A DNA stretch of 6,877 bases. Origin: Fidelibacterota bacterium (lineage in GTDB: Bacteria > Pseudomonadota > Alphaproteobacteria > Rhodospirillales > Rhodospirillaceae). A model generated the notes under the pieces. It saw nothing but the letters and a program-made list of their open reading frames with translations, did not search any database and was not told the DNA's origin. Positions 1 through 6,748 of the stretch are shown piece after piece; the stretch's first letter is position 1; each line of letters starts with the position of its first letter. The position numbers and the translations under genes were made by a program. Location: contig CANJEU010000114.1 of assembly GCA_947473445.1 (NCBI GenBank), positions 1 through 6,877 of the forward strand. The letters run 5' to 3'.

Positions 1-18
1 ACCCAGGTATTCGCGCCA

Positions 19-975
19 TTATGGCAATTTGCCTTCGGCTTCCTGATAGACTTTGATGATGGCAAGCCCCTGCTGCGAGCCGATAAGGGCCCAGCTTTTA
101 TAGGGACCCCAGTTCGCCTGTTTCACCGCTTCGCAATTTTGCGCCGTGGCGCAAGGCACCCCCGCCTTATGCAGGCGCTTGGCCTCGACGATAACATACG
201 CGATCGCTTTTCCTGATTCGGCTAGGTCCGCCTTGAGATCCGCCTTGCTGTCGATGAAACCATGACCGGGAATGACCCAGTCTGCGTTCAGGGCTTCGGC
301 TTTCTTGATGCTCGCCACCCATTCGGTGGGATAGGCCGAGCGCATCGCTGGGAATACATCGCGCAAATATATCTCGCCGAGGAACAGAACCTTTGTAGCG
401 GGCAGGTACACCGCAAGGTCGCCTCCGGTGTGAGCGCGACCGAGATTGAGCACCTGGAGCTCGGTGCCGCCAACATTGAGGACGCGCTTGTCCGTCACCA
501 ATTCCGTCGGAATGGCGGCGTTTTTATTGCGCTCCATATTGGCCTTAGAAACGGGCGTTGAGACGAACACCGCGTCGGGCCAAGCCGCCTTGATCTCGGC
601 ATTTCCGCCGACATGGTCGATATGGTCGGAACCGACGATGACGTACTTCAAAGGCTGGGGTGTGATTTTTTTGATGCTGTCAACGAGCCGCGTCCCGTCC
701 ACGGAATCGCCCTGCCCATCGACGAGCACCGTGCCGGCCGGAGTAACGACGATCAAGCTGACCGTATTGATCACCTTGCCGTCGGGGTCGGGCGCATGAG
801 TGTCTTCATAAGCGTAGACGTTCGGAACGAGCTGTTGCCAGCGCGGAAAATCTTTCTCCGTCAGGCCGCGCATTGCAATGTCGGCTGACTTCGGGAACTT
901 ATCCGCCGCAACGGCGCCAACGGACGATGCCGCCAATGCAGATGTAACCGCCGCAATCAAACAAAGCGTCCTCAT
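19..975 (-). CDS. Secreted MBL-fold metallohydrolase-like protein with altered metal site
   Basis: A 318-residue protein of the metallo-beta-lactamase fold; substrate unknown. Residues 1-23 look like a Sec signal peptide (Arg2, hydrophobic 4-22, cleavage near AVA-AD), so it should act in the periplasm. The metal motif is S116-D-H118-I-D120-H121-V-G-G, where the family normally has HxHxDH, so the first Zn1 ligand is Ser. Later ligands are H182 (AHTGGD), E201 in FLGE where Asp is usual, and H238 (PGHG). The Zn2 set D120/H121/H238 is intact. C275 and C281 could form a disulfide in the oxidising periplasm. Translation starts at ATG 975 after a GGGAGGG ribosome site at 981-987. It lies 21 bases after the Lrp-type gene and is probably co-transcribed. 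Fold and export are well supported. The catalytic role is open: it could be a mono-zinc hydrolase or a non-hydrolytic binder. Confidence 0.85.
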   Translation of the reverse strand: MRTLCLIAAVTSALAASSVGAVAADKFPKSADIAMRGLTEKDFPRWQQLVPNVYAYEDTHAPDPDGKVINTVSLIVVTPAGTVLVDGQGDSVDGTRLVDSIKKITPQPLKYVIVGSDHIDHVGGNAEIKAAWPDAVFVSTPVSKANMERNKNAAIPTELVTDKRVLNVGGTELQVLNLGRAHTGGDLAVYLPATKVLFLGEIYLRDVFPAMRSAYPTEWVASIKKAEALNADWVIPGHGFIDSKADLKADLAESGKAIAYVIVEAKRLHKAGVPCATAQNCEAVKQANWGPYKSWALIGSQQGLAIIKVYQEAEGKLP

Positions 976-980
976 CGGAA

Positions 981-987
981 CCCTCCC
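981..987 (-). promoter_or_regulatory. Ribosome binding site of the MBL-fold gene
   Basis: The minus strand reads GGGAGGG five bases before the ATG at 975. It lies in the 21-base gap after the regulator's stop codon. This fixes the start and shows the last gene is translated independently even if it shares the operon transcript. Confidence 0.7.
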
Positions 988-996
988 AGGTTGACG

Positions 997-1461
997 TTAG
1001 ATGGGTAGCGCAGTTGTCGTCTTGATCTCCGATACCGCTGCAAAGGAATGCACTTCGCGCACGCCGGGCACGCGAGAAAGCTTTTCAAAATAGAACTTCT
1101 CGTATTCATGCAAATCGTGCGTGACGACCCGCAGCAAGAAGTCGAACCCGCCAAGGATGACGTGACACTCCATGACTTCCGGGAACGCGCGTATCGCTTG
1201 CGAAAAATCGTTTAAGTTCGGTTGGTCGTTCTGGACGACTTTCACCTGCACAAAAAATTGCGCCCGCAGGTCGAGTTTATCGCGATCGAGCACAGCGACG
1301 ATTTTCGAGATATAGCCTTCGTCCTTGAGCCGTTGGATGCGGCGCCAGCACGGTGATTGAGATAGCCCCACGGCCTCGGCGATTTCGGCCGCGGAGCGCG
1401 AAGCATCCTCCTGCAGCGTCCTTAGTATCTTCAAATCGATCTTGTCGAGCTCAGTCGCCAT
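997..1461 (-). CDS. Lrp/AsnC-family transcriptional regulator, probable BkdR-type
   Basis: A 154-residue regulator with the two-part Lrp/AsnC layout. A winged helix-turn-helix occupies residues 4-60 (LDKIDLKILRTLQEDAS, then the recognition region GLSQSPCWRRIQRL). A C-terminal RAM ligand-binding and oligomerisation domain covers about 68-143, with the G-G-F-D turn at 104-107 where members often read GDYD. I chose ATG 1461 over the longer GTG 1488 because a GAGGGGG ribosome site (1467-1473) sits five bases upstream and the family pattern begins right after it. The gene follows the E3 gene by 33 bases and precedes the MBL gene by 21. In Pseudomonas an Lrp homologue, BkdR, activates the branched-chain dehydrogenase operon in response to branched-chain amino acids, but from a divergent upstream gene. 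By analogy this protein probably controls its own operon; that is inference. Confidence 0.9.
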   Translation of the reverse strand: MATELDKIDLKILRTLQEDASRSAAEIAEAVGLSQSPCWRRIQRLKDEGYISKIVAVLDRDKLDLRAQFFVQVKVVQNDQPNLNDFSQAIRAFPEVMECHVILGGFDFLLRVVTHDLHEYEKFYFEKLSRVPGVREVHSFAAVSEIKTTTALPI

Positions 1462-1466
1462 GGCGT

Positions 1467-1473
1467 CCCCCTC
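1467..1473 (-). promoter_or_regulatory. Ribosome binding site deciding the regulator start
   Basis: GAGGGGG on the minus strand lies five bases before ATG 1461. The alternative GTG at 1488 overlaps the end of the E3 region and has no comparable site, so the shorter 154-residue product is preferred. Confidence 0.65.
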
Positions 1474-1494
1474 ACCAGCCGCTCGCACACATCT

Positions 1495-2880
1495 CTAAAC
1501 GTGGATGCCGTGCCCTAGCGTCCGAAGTGCCGCTTCAAAGAACCCTTCCGACAGTGTCGGGTGGGCGTGAATAATCCCGGTGATGTCTTCGATCGTCGCG
1601 CCCATTTCGAGCGCCATCGCAAATTCTCCGGACAGTTCAGATACGTTACGCCCCACGGCCTGAATGCCGAGCAGGCGGTGGTCGTCCTTCCGCGCGATGA
1701 TACGCACGAAGCCGCCGTTGTCGGCGCCTTCCAGCGTCATGGCGCGGCCGTTCGCCGCCCATGGGAACGAGGCGTTCAAAACTTCGCCGTTCACCTTGTC
1801 CTCCGGACCGAGGCCCACCGAGACGATCTCGGGTTCGGTGAAACATACCGCCGGTATCGCAACGGGATTAAACCGCCGCTTATGGCCGGCGATGATTTCA
1901 GCCACCATTTCGCCCTGGGCAGAGGCCTTATGCGCCAACATCGGCTCGCCAACGAGATCGCCGATCGCCCATACATCGCGCATCGACGTGCGGCACTGAT
2001 CATCCACTTTGACGAAGCGGCCGGCGAGGTCGACACCCATATTCTCCAGGCCCCACCCTTCGGTACGCGGCTTGCGGCCAACGGCGACCAGAACCTTGTC
2101 GGCCTTGATGTCGGTTTTTTTGCCGTCCGGCCCTTCGACAGTTAGAGCGCCGCCGGCGAAACCCTGCGCCTTCGTACTAACGAGGACTTCGACGCCATTC
2201 TTCTTGAGCCATTGGGCGACCGGCGCCGTGAGTTGCTTGTCGTACGTCGGCAGAATGCGTTCGGCCGCTTCTACAACCGTCACTTCGGCGCCAAGTTTGC
2301 GCAAAGCGATCCCGAGTTCGAGGCCAATGTAACCGCCGCCAACGACAGCGAGGCGTTTTGGCAGCGCCGCGAGATCAAGCGCTCCGGTCGAGGAGATGAC
2401 ATCGCCGCCGAACTTCAGATGCGGGAGCTCCACCGGATCGGAGCCGGTAGCCAGGATTACATGCTCCGCCGTAATGGTGATATCACCGACGGCGCACGTT
2501 TTCGCGTCGGAAAACTTCGCCCATCCCGACACAACGCGCACCTTGGCGCGTTTGAGCAGGCCGGTGACGCCGCTATTGAGGCGATCGACGATGCCCTCTT
2601 TCCACTTCACCGTTGCAGCGAGGTCAAGCTTAGGCGGCTCGGACAGCGAAATGCCGACATGCCCGCCTTTCGCCGCCGCATGACTCATCTGCTCGAACAT
2701 TTCGGCGGCGTGAATAATGGCTTTGGAAGGGATGCAGCCGCGGATGAGACAGGTACCGCCGAGGCGATCGCCGTCGACAACAACAGTGTCGAGGCCGAGC
2801 TGGCCGGCGCGGATACCCGCGACGTAACCGCCCGGCCCGCCGCCGACAACGAGAACTTTGGTCTTGATGTGTTCGGCCAT
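1495..2880 (-). CDS. lpdV: Dihydrolipoyl dehydrogenase (E3) of the branched-chain complex
   Basis: A 461-residue flavoenzyme that reoxidises dihydrolipoyl groups on E2 and passes electrons through FAD to NAD+. Visible in order: the FAD dinucleotide motif VVGGGPGG (11-18), the redox disulfide C44/C49 in GGTCLIRGCIPSK, the NAD site GGGYIG (181-186) followed by E204, the second FAD contact AIGDL (305-309), and the C-terminal dimerisation domain ending in H438-A-H440-PTLSE445 with the catalytic His-Glu pair. Length is normal for the family. I chose ATG 2880; a TTG at 2886 would add two residues. The E2 stop codon ends two bases before this ATG and there is no Shine-Dalgarno sequence, so translation is probably coupled to E2. 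The symbol follows operon position; whether this E3 also serves other 2-oxoacid complexes cannot be told here. Confidence 0.95.
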   Translation of the reverse strand: MAEHIKTKVLVVGGGPGGYVAGIRAGQLGLDTVVVDGDRLGGTCLIRGCIPSKAIIHAAEMFEQMSHAAAKGGHVGISLSEPPKLDLAATVKWKEGIVDRLNSGVTGLLKRAKVRVVSGWAKFSDAKTCAVGDITITAEHVILATGSDPVELPHLKFGGDVISSTGALDLAALPKRLAVVGGGYIGLELGIALRKLGAEVTVVEAAERILPTYDKQLTAPVAQWLKKNGVEVLVSTKAQGFAGGALTVEGPDGKKTDIKADKVLVAVGRKPRTEGWGLENMGVDLAGRFVKVDDQCRTSMRDVWAIGDLVGEPMLAHKASAQGEMVAEIIAGHKRRFNPVAIPAVCFTEPEIVSVGLGPEDKVNGEVLNASFPWAANGRAMTLEGADNGGFVRIIARKDDHRLLGIQAVGRNVSELSGEFAMALEMGATIEDITGIIHAHPTLSEGFFEAALRTLGHGIHV

Positions 2881-2882
2881 GA

Positions 2883-4166
2883 TCAACGCATAAAAATAGT
2901 TGCGGGATGCTCGAGCATCGCCTTGATGGTCTGAATAAAGCTCGCGGCGTCGAAGCCATCGATGATCCGGTGATCGAACGACGAGGAAATGTTCATCATC
3001 TTGCGGATAGCGACTTGGCCATTCCGCACCACGGCGCGTTCGATGATCTTATTGGGACCCACGATGGCCACTTCCGGCCGATTGATGATGGGCGTGTGCG
3101 TGATGCCGCCCAGCGTGCCGAGGCTGGTGATGGTGATGGTCGAGCCCGAGAGCTCCTCCACAGCCGCCTTCCCCGTGCGCGCCGCATCGGCCACGCGCTT
3201 GAGCTCAAGCGCTCCATCCCAGATATCGCGCGCTTCGGCGTGACGCACCACCGGCACCATGAGACCGTTCGGCGTTTGCGTGGCGATGCCGATGTGCACC
3301 GGCTTATGTCGATAGACGACATTAGCTTCGTCGTCGAAGGTCGAATTGATCTGCGGATGATCTGTCACCGCAACGCAGATCGCGCGCATGATAAACGGCA
3401 GCAACGTTAATCTTGGCTGATCGGCCTGCTTATTGGCGTTCATATGAACGCGCAGATCCTCAAGCTCGGTAACGTCGACTTCCTCAACATAGGTGATGTG
3501 CGGGATATGACGCTTCGCCGCCTGCATACGTTCGGCGATTTTGCGCCGCAGACCGATGATCTTGATTTCATCAACGCCGCTGCGCTTGCTTAGTCCGCCG
3601 CCGCCGCCGCTGCGGCCCGAGGTGCTTGCGCCGCTGGCGACAAAGGCGTCGAGATCTTCGTGCGAAATGCGCCCTCCGGGACCGGTGCCCGGAACGTATT
3701 GGAGTTTCAAACCGAGCTCGTCGGCGCGCTTGCGCACGGCCGGCGAAGCCAGCGGACGCTCGCCCGCAACACGGGGCTGCGCGGCTTTCTGGGGCTCCGA
3801 GACTTTCGGCGCAGGGGCTTCGACTTTGGGCGGCGGCGCCGCAACCGCGGGCTTGGGCGCCTCGACTTTCGGCGCAGGCGCAGCCGCCTTCGCGGGTGCC
3901 TTCTGTTCGGATGCGTTTCCAGCACCTTCGACCTCGAAGGTGACGATGATCGAACCGACTGCAGCCTTATCGCCGGCCTGACCTGCGGTCTCGGTGATAA
4001 CGCCGATCACAGGCGACGTGAGTTCGACCGTTGCCTTATCGGTCATCACATCGACCAGCGGCTGGTCTTCCTTGACGGTGTCGCCGACCTTGACGTGCCA
4101 TGCGACGATTTCCGCTTCGGCCGTACCTTCGCCGACATCGGGCAGTTTGAAGACGTATTTTGCCAT
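2883..4166 (-). CDS. bkdB: Lipoyl acyltransferase (E2) of branched-chain 2-oxoacid dehydrogenase
   Basis: A 427-residue core subunit that takes the acyl group from E1 on its swinging lipoyl arm and transfers it to CoA. One lipoyl domain spans about residues 2-78, with lipoyl Lys44 in MTDKATVE. An Ala/Pro/Lys linker (88-131) contains three PKV(E/S)xP units. The peripheral-subunit-binding domain is at about 136-174 (LASPAVRKRADELG, GTGPGGRI), followed by a Gly-rich linker (184-197). The catalytic domain is about 198-425, ending with the active-site motif H399-R-I-I-D403-G. A single lipoyl domain and the MTDKATVE lipoylation sequence fit branched-chain E2. The ATG directly abuts the E1-beta stop codon (TAAATG), with GGAGG at 4172-4176. 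Acetyl or succinyl specificity is less likely because of the E1 partners. Confidence 0.93.
   Translation of the reverse strand: MAKYVFKLPDVGEGTAEAEIVAWHVKVGDTVKEDQPLVDVMTDKATVELTSPVIGVITETAGQAGDKAAVGSIIVTFEVEGAGNASEQKAPAKAAAPAPKVEAPKPAVAAPPPKVEAPAPKVSEPQKAAQPRVAGERPLASPAVRKRADELGLKLQYVPGTGPGGRISHEDLDAFVASGASTSGRSGGGGGLSKRSGVDEIKIIGLRRKIAERMQAAKRHIPHITYVEEVDVTELEDLRVHMNANKQADQPRLTLLPFIMRAICVAVTDHPQINSTFDDEANVVYRHKPVHIGIATQTPNGLMVPVVRHAEARDIWDGALELKRVADAARTGKAAVEELSGSTITITSLGTLGGITHTPIINRPEVAIVGPNKIIERAVVRNGQVAIRKMMNISSSFDHRIIDGFDAASFIQTIKAMLEHPATIFMR
3789..3872 (-). repeat. Imperfect coding repeat in the E2 linker
   Basis: Three PKV-containing units encode PKVEAPK (99-105), PKVEAPA (113-119) and PKVSEPQ (120-126). 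The flexible linker lets the lipoyl domain reach E1, E2 and E3 active sites. The similar DNA units are a plausible site for repeat-number change between strains. Confidence 0.6.
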
Positions 4167-5180
4167 TTAAGCCTCCACGACGCGGCGCAGGGCCTCGCCC
4201 ACGCGCTTCGGACCCGGGAAATATTGCCACTCGAACGCATGCGGATAAGGTGTGTCGTATCCGGTGACGCGTTCGATCGGCGCTTCGAGATGGTAGAAAC
4301 AATGTTCCTGAACCAGCGCCGAGAGTTCGGCGCCATAACCGGATGTGCGCGTCGCTTCGTGCACGACCACGCAGCGACCAGTCTTCTTCACCGACACTAA
4401 GATGGTGTCGATATCGAGCGGAATAAGTGAACGCAGGTCGATCACCTCGGCGTCGATCCCGGTCTCGCGCGCGGCGGCCAGTGATACGTGTACCATGGTG
4501 CCGTAGCAGATGACGGTGACAGCCTGGCCTTCGCGTACGATGGCGGCCTTCCCCAGTGGAATGTTGTAATAGCCCTCAGGCACTTCGCTCGCCGGGTAGG
4601 CCGACCAGGCTTTCACGCCGTCATCGCTGTGGCCTTCAAACGGGCCCGTATAGAGGCGCTTGGGCTCGAGGAAGATCACCGGATCGTCGTCTTCAATGCA
4701 GCTGATCAGCAGGCCTTTGGCGTCATAGGGTGTTGACGGGATGACCGTCTTCAGCCCAACGACATGCGTGAACAAGCTTTCCGGGCTCTGGCTGTGCGTC
4801 TGACCGCCGTAGATGCCCCCGCCGTAAGGGGAGCGAACAACCATCGGGGCGAAAAACTCACCGGCCGAGCGGTAGCGCAAACGCGCGGCTTCCGACACCA
4901 GCTGGTCCATGGCGGGATAGATGTAGTCGGCAAACTGGACTTCCACGACCGGGCGCAGTCCATACGCACCCATGCCGATGGCGGCCGCGACGATCCCGCC
5001 TTCGGTGATTGGGGCATCGAAGCAGCGATTGACGCCGAACTTCGCCTGCAATCCTTCCGTGGCGCGGAATACGCCACCGAAGAAGCCGACGTCTTCACCG
5101 AAGACGATGACCTTCTTATCTTTTTCCATCATCGTGGCCATCGCTGAGTTGATGGCCTGCACCATATTCATCGTTGCCAT
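4167..5180 (-). CDS. bkdA2: Branched-chain 2-oxoacid dehydrogenase E1 component, beta subunit
   Basis: A 337-residue subunit that pairs with E1-alpha to form the alpha2-beta2 decarboxylase. The N-terminal pyrimidine-binding domain carries the thiamine-activating Glu60 in DAPITEGG, the VQFADYIYPAMDQL segment (81-94) and His129 in the GGQTHSQSPES loop. The transketolase C-terminal domain starts near 205 and includes VVVHEATRTSGYGAE (271-285). I chose ATG 5180 over an upstream TTG at 5222: the family alignment starts at MATMNMVQA, the length then matches Pseudomonas BkdA2 as I recall it, and an AGGAGG-rich stretch precedes it. It begins two bases after the E1-alpha TAG stop. It has no N-terminal lipoyl domain, which argues against the usual alphaproteobacterial pyruvate dehydrogenase E1-beta. 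Confidence 0.94.
   Translation of the reverse strand: MATMNMVQAINSAMATMMEKDKKVIVFGEDVGFFGGVFRATEGLQAKFGVNRCFDAPITEGGIVAAAIGMGAYGLRPVVEVQFADYIYPAMDQLVSEAARLRYRSAGEFFAPMVVRSPYGGGIYGGQTHSQSPESLFTHVVGLKTVIPSTPYDAKGLLISCIEDDDPVIFLEPKRLYTGPFEGHSDDGVKAWSAYPASEVPEGYYNIPLGKAAIVREGQAVTVICYGTMVHVSLAAARETGIDAEVIDLRSLIPLDIDTILVSVKKTGRCVVVHEATRTSGYGAELSALVQEHCFYHLEAPIERVTGYDTPYPHAFEWQYFPGPKRVGEALRRVVEA
4172..4176 (-). promoter_or_regulatory. Ribosome binding site of the E2 gene
   Basis: GGAGG lies inside the last codons of E1-beta, five bases before the E2 ATG. Together with the TAAATG junction it supports coupled, near-equal translation of E1-beta and E2. Confidence 0.65.
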
Positions 5181-5182
5181 GG

Positions 5183-6451
5183 CTAGAACCCCGCCTCCTG
5201 ACGCTGGGCACGCTGGCGCCAATCGGGTTCCTTGAACACGTCCTCGAACATGGTCTTAGGGCTGACGGTCTTGCCCTGCCCGAGCGTCCCGGAGGCCTCG
5301 GCTTCCTTTTGGGTCGCGCGCACTTCGGCGATCACTTCTTCTTCCATGGCGGCATGTTCTTTTTCGCTCCACACGCCGGCCTTGATGAGATGCTTCATGA
5401 GGCGGTCAATTGGATCGCCGAGCGGCCAACGTTTGCCTTCCTCCGTCGAGCGGTAGCGGGACGGATCGTCGCTGGTCGAGTGACCTTCAGCGCGATAGGT
5501 GAAAAGTTCGATGACGGTGGCGCCAAGATTTGCGCGGGCGCGTTCGGCGGCCCATTGGGTCGCGGCATAGACCGCGAAGAAATCGTTGCCGTCGATACGC
5601 AAAGCCGGAAGACCATACCCAATTCCGCGCGCGGCGAACGGCGCTTCCTCACCGCCCGCGATTCCCTGAAATGACGAGATCGCCCATTGATTGTTGACGA
5701 TGTTGAGGATGACGGGCGCGTGATAGACGGTCGCCAGCGTGAGGGCGTAGTGGAAGTCGCCTTCCGCAGTGGAACCGTCACCCACCCACGTCGCGGCGAT
5801 GCGCGTGTCGCCGGACATTGCCGAAGCCATCGCCCAACCAACCGCTTGGGGATATTGCGTCGTGAGATTGCCCGAGATCGTGAAGATGCTTGTTTCGCGC
5901 GCAGAATACATGATGGGCATCTGCCGGCCCTTCAGCGGATCGAGCGTGTTCGAATAGCACTGGTTCATCATCTTCGACAGCGGATAGCCGCGCGAGATGT
6001 AGATGCCCTGCTGGCGATAGGCGGGAAAGCACATGTCGTCCGGATCAAGGGCGAGCGCGGCGGCGACACTGATGGCCTCTTCGCCGGTCGACTTGATGTA
6101 GAAGGAGGTTTTGCCCTGACGTTGTGCGCGGTACATGCGGTCGTCATAGACGCGCGTGGTAACCATCAGGCGCAGGCCCTTCTTGAGGGTCTCGACCGAA
6201 ATCTCAGGGATCCAAGGACCGATCAGCTTACCATCGTCGTCCATGACACGGACGAGTGTGTAGGCAAGATCGCGGATCTCTTCGGGCTTGGTATCGATGG
6301 GAGGGCGACGAACTGCGCCAGCCGCTGCAAGACCGAGCTTGCTGTAATCGGGTTCTTCTCCCGGCCGCGCGGGCGGCGTGGGAAATTTGAGTTCGAGCGC
6401 GCTGTTACGCCGCGCCGAGGCGGTGCCGGGTTTAGCAACGGGTTTTGCCAT
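5183..6451 (-). CDS. bkdA1: Branched-chain 2-oxoacid dehydrogenase E1 component, alpha subunit
   Basis: A 422-residue thiamine-diphosphate subunit that catalyses decarboxylation of 2-oxoisovalerate, 2-oxoisocaproate and 2-oxo-3-methylvalerate. After an N-terminal extension with AGAVRRPPID (44-53), typical of bacterial branched-chain E1-alpha, the E1 dehydrogenase domain runs from about 90 to 390. It contains YRQQGIYISRGYPL (145-158), MYSARETSIFTISGN (181-195), the cofactor motif G224-D-G226 through N253-N254, and the loop AEGH324STSDDPSRYRS that corresponds to the regulatory loop of animal E1-alpha. The sequence closely resembles Pseudomonas BkdA1 as I remember it. It is the first gene of the operon. 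Its ATG at 6451 has only a weak ribosome site (GTGAGA), with stop codons immediately upstream in frame, so no longer start is possible. E1-beta begins two bases after its TAG stop. Confidence 0.95.
   Translation of the reverse strand: MAKPVAKPGTASARRNSALELKFPTPPARPGEEPDYSKLGLAAAGAVRRPPIDTKPEEIRDLAYTLVRVMDDDGKLIGPWIPEISVETLKKGLRLMVTTRVYDDRMYRAQRQGKTSFYIKSTGEEAISVAAALALDPDDMCFPAYRQQGIYISRGYPLSKMMNQCYSNTLDPLKGRQMPIMYSARETSIFTISGNLTTQYPQAVGWAMASAMSGDTRIAATWVGDGSTAEGDFHYALTLATVYHAPVILNIVNNQWAISSFQGIAGGEEAPFAARGIGYGLPALRIDGNDFFAVYAATQWAAERARANLGATVIELFTYRAEGHSTSDDPSRYRSTEEGKRWPLGDPIDRLMKHLIKAGVWSEKEHAAMEEEVIAEVRATQKEAEASGTLGQGKTVSPKTMFEDVFKEPDWRQRAQRQEAGF
5194..5199 (-). promoter_or_regulatory. Ribosome binding site region of E1-beta
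   Basis: AGGAGG on the minus strand lies 13 bases before ATG 5180, with a GGGG run closer at 5189-5192. The AGGAGG spacing is long, but the purine-rich stretch favours this start over the upstream TTG at 5222. Confidence 0.5.
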
Positions 6452-6460
6452 TAGGTCTCA

Positions 6461-6526
6461 CTAAGAAATGGCCGCGGCCGCGCACTCCTTAAGGAACTGC
6501 AAAACCAGGGCATTTGAGGTGAACAT
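6461..6526 (-). other. Candidate upstream ORF (21 codons) before E1-alpha
   Basis: ATG at 6526 opens 21 codons ending in TAG at 6461-6463. The peptide begins MFTSNALVLQFLKEC and ends in an Ala run; Leu, Val and Ile make up 5 of 21 residues. It is in the same frame as E1-alpha, separated by TAG TGA GAC CTA. It lacks an obvious ribosome site of its own. It might be a leader peptide sensing branched-chain amino acid supply, but chance is quite possible. Confidence 0.2.
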
Positions 6527-6545
6527 GAGCAGTCTAGTCGCCGAG

Positions 6546-6567
6546 CCTTGGTTTTTTTTCCCAAAGG
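6546..6567 (-). repeat. Imperfect hairpin enclosing an A8 tract
   Basis: On the minus strand CCTTTGG and CCAAGG flank a loop containing eight A residues (6552-6559), with one bulged base. It falls in the predicted 5' untranslated region about 100 bases before E1-alpha. The A tract could also bend DNA. It is not a terminator for the operon, as the run is A rather than T in the transcript. Confidence 0.35.
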
Positions 6568-6704
6568 GTCACTCCAGGACGATCAGCCCGCGCATGAATT
6601 TTGCACGCTTATGCCATTTGGCGCAACCAGTTGGCGTGTGCACTGCAACATGCGCATAAACGCTGAAAGAACAGGTTTTTCCCGGCAACAGGGGAGAGAC
6701 AGCG

Positions 6705-6733
6705 ATATTAGGACAGCGTTGCTGGCCTGTTAA
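6705..6733 (-). promoter_or_regulatory. Candidate housekeeping promoter of the bkd operon
   Basis: The minus strand reads TTAACA (6728-6733), exactly 17 bases, then TAATAT (6705-6710). That is five of six matches to TTGACA and four of six to TATAAT at the optimal spacing. Transcription would start near 6698, giving a leader of about 247 bases before E1-alpha. It is the best match I found in the region; no transcript data are available. Confidence 0.45.
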
Positions 6734-6739
6734 CCAGCA
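6720..6739. promoter_or_regulatory. Dyad overlapping the -35 box
   Basis: A perfect 6-base inverted repeat, TGCTGG-N8-CCAGCA, encloses the TTAACA -35 element. A regulator bound here would compete with or contact RNA polymerase. The bound protein is unknown; the operon's Lrp-type regulator is one candidate. Confidence 0.35.
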
Positions 6740-6748
6740 CTGACCAAT

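Noticed and set aside
15..25. GCCAT-T-ATGGC near the end of the MBL gene as a terminator.
   Set aside because: It spans the stop codon, the loop is one base, and too little downstream sequence is present to judge.
2212..2934. Long plus-strand ORF (240 codons) opposite the E3 gene, and a similar one at 3660-4400 opposite E2.
   Set aside because: Both lie antisense to clearly conserved enzymes and are the expected result of GC-rich codon use; neither resembles a known family.
4167..6451. Reading the E1 genes as pyruvate dehydrogenase.
   Set aside because: E1-beta lacks the N-terminal lipoyl domain usual for alphaproteobacterial pyruvate dehydrogenase, and E1-alpha has the long N-terminus and motifs of the branched-chain type.
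6602..6616. Sigma-54-like element on the minus strand (TGGCAT then GTGCA).
   Set aside because: The spacing between GG and GC is nine bases, not the required ten, and the TTGC element is imperfect. It was considered because Bacillus bkd operons use a sigma-54-type factor.
6598..6626. Second promoter-like pair TTGCGC-N17-CAAAAT on the minus strand.
   Set aside because: Only three of six and four of six matches; weaker than the pair at 6705-6733.
6583..6657. 24-codon minus-strand ORF starting MRMLQCTRQLV as a leader peptide.
   Set aside because: No ribosome site, few branched-chain codons, and far from the E1-alpha start.
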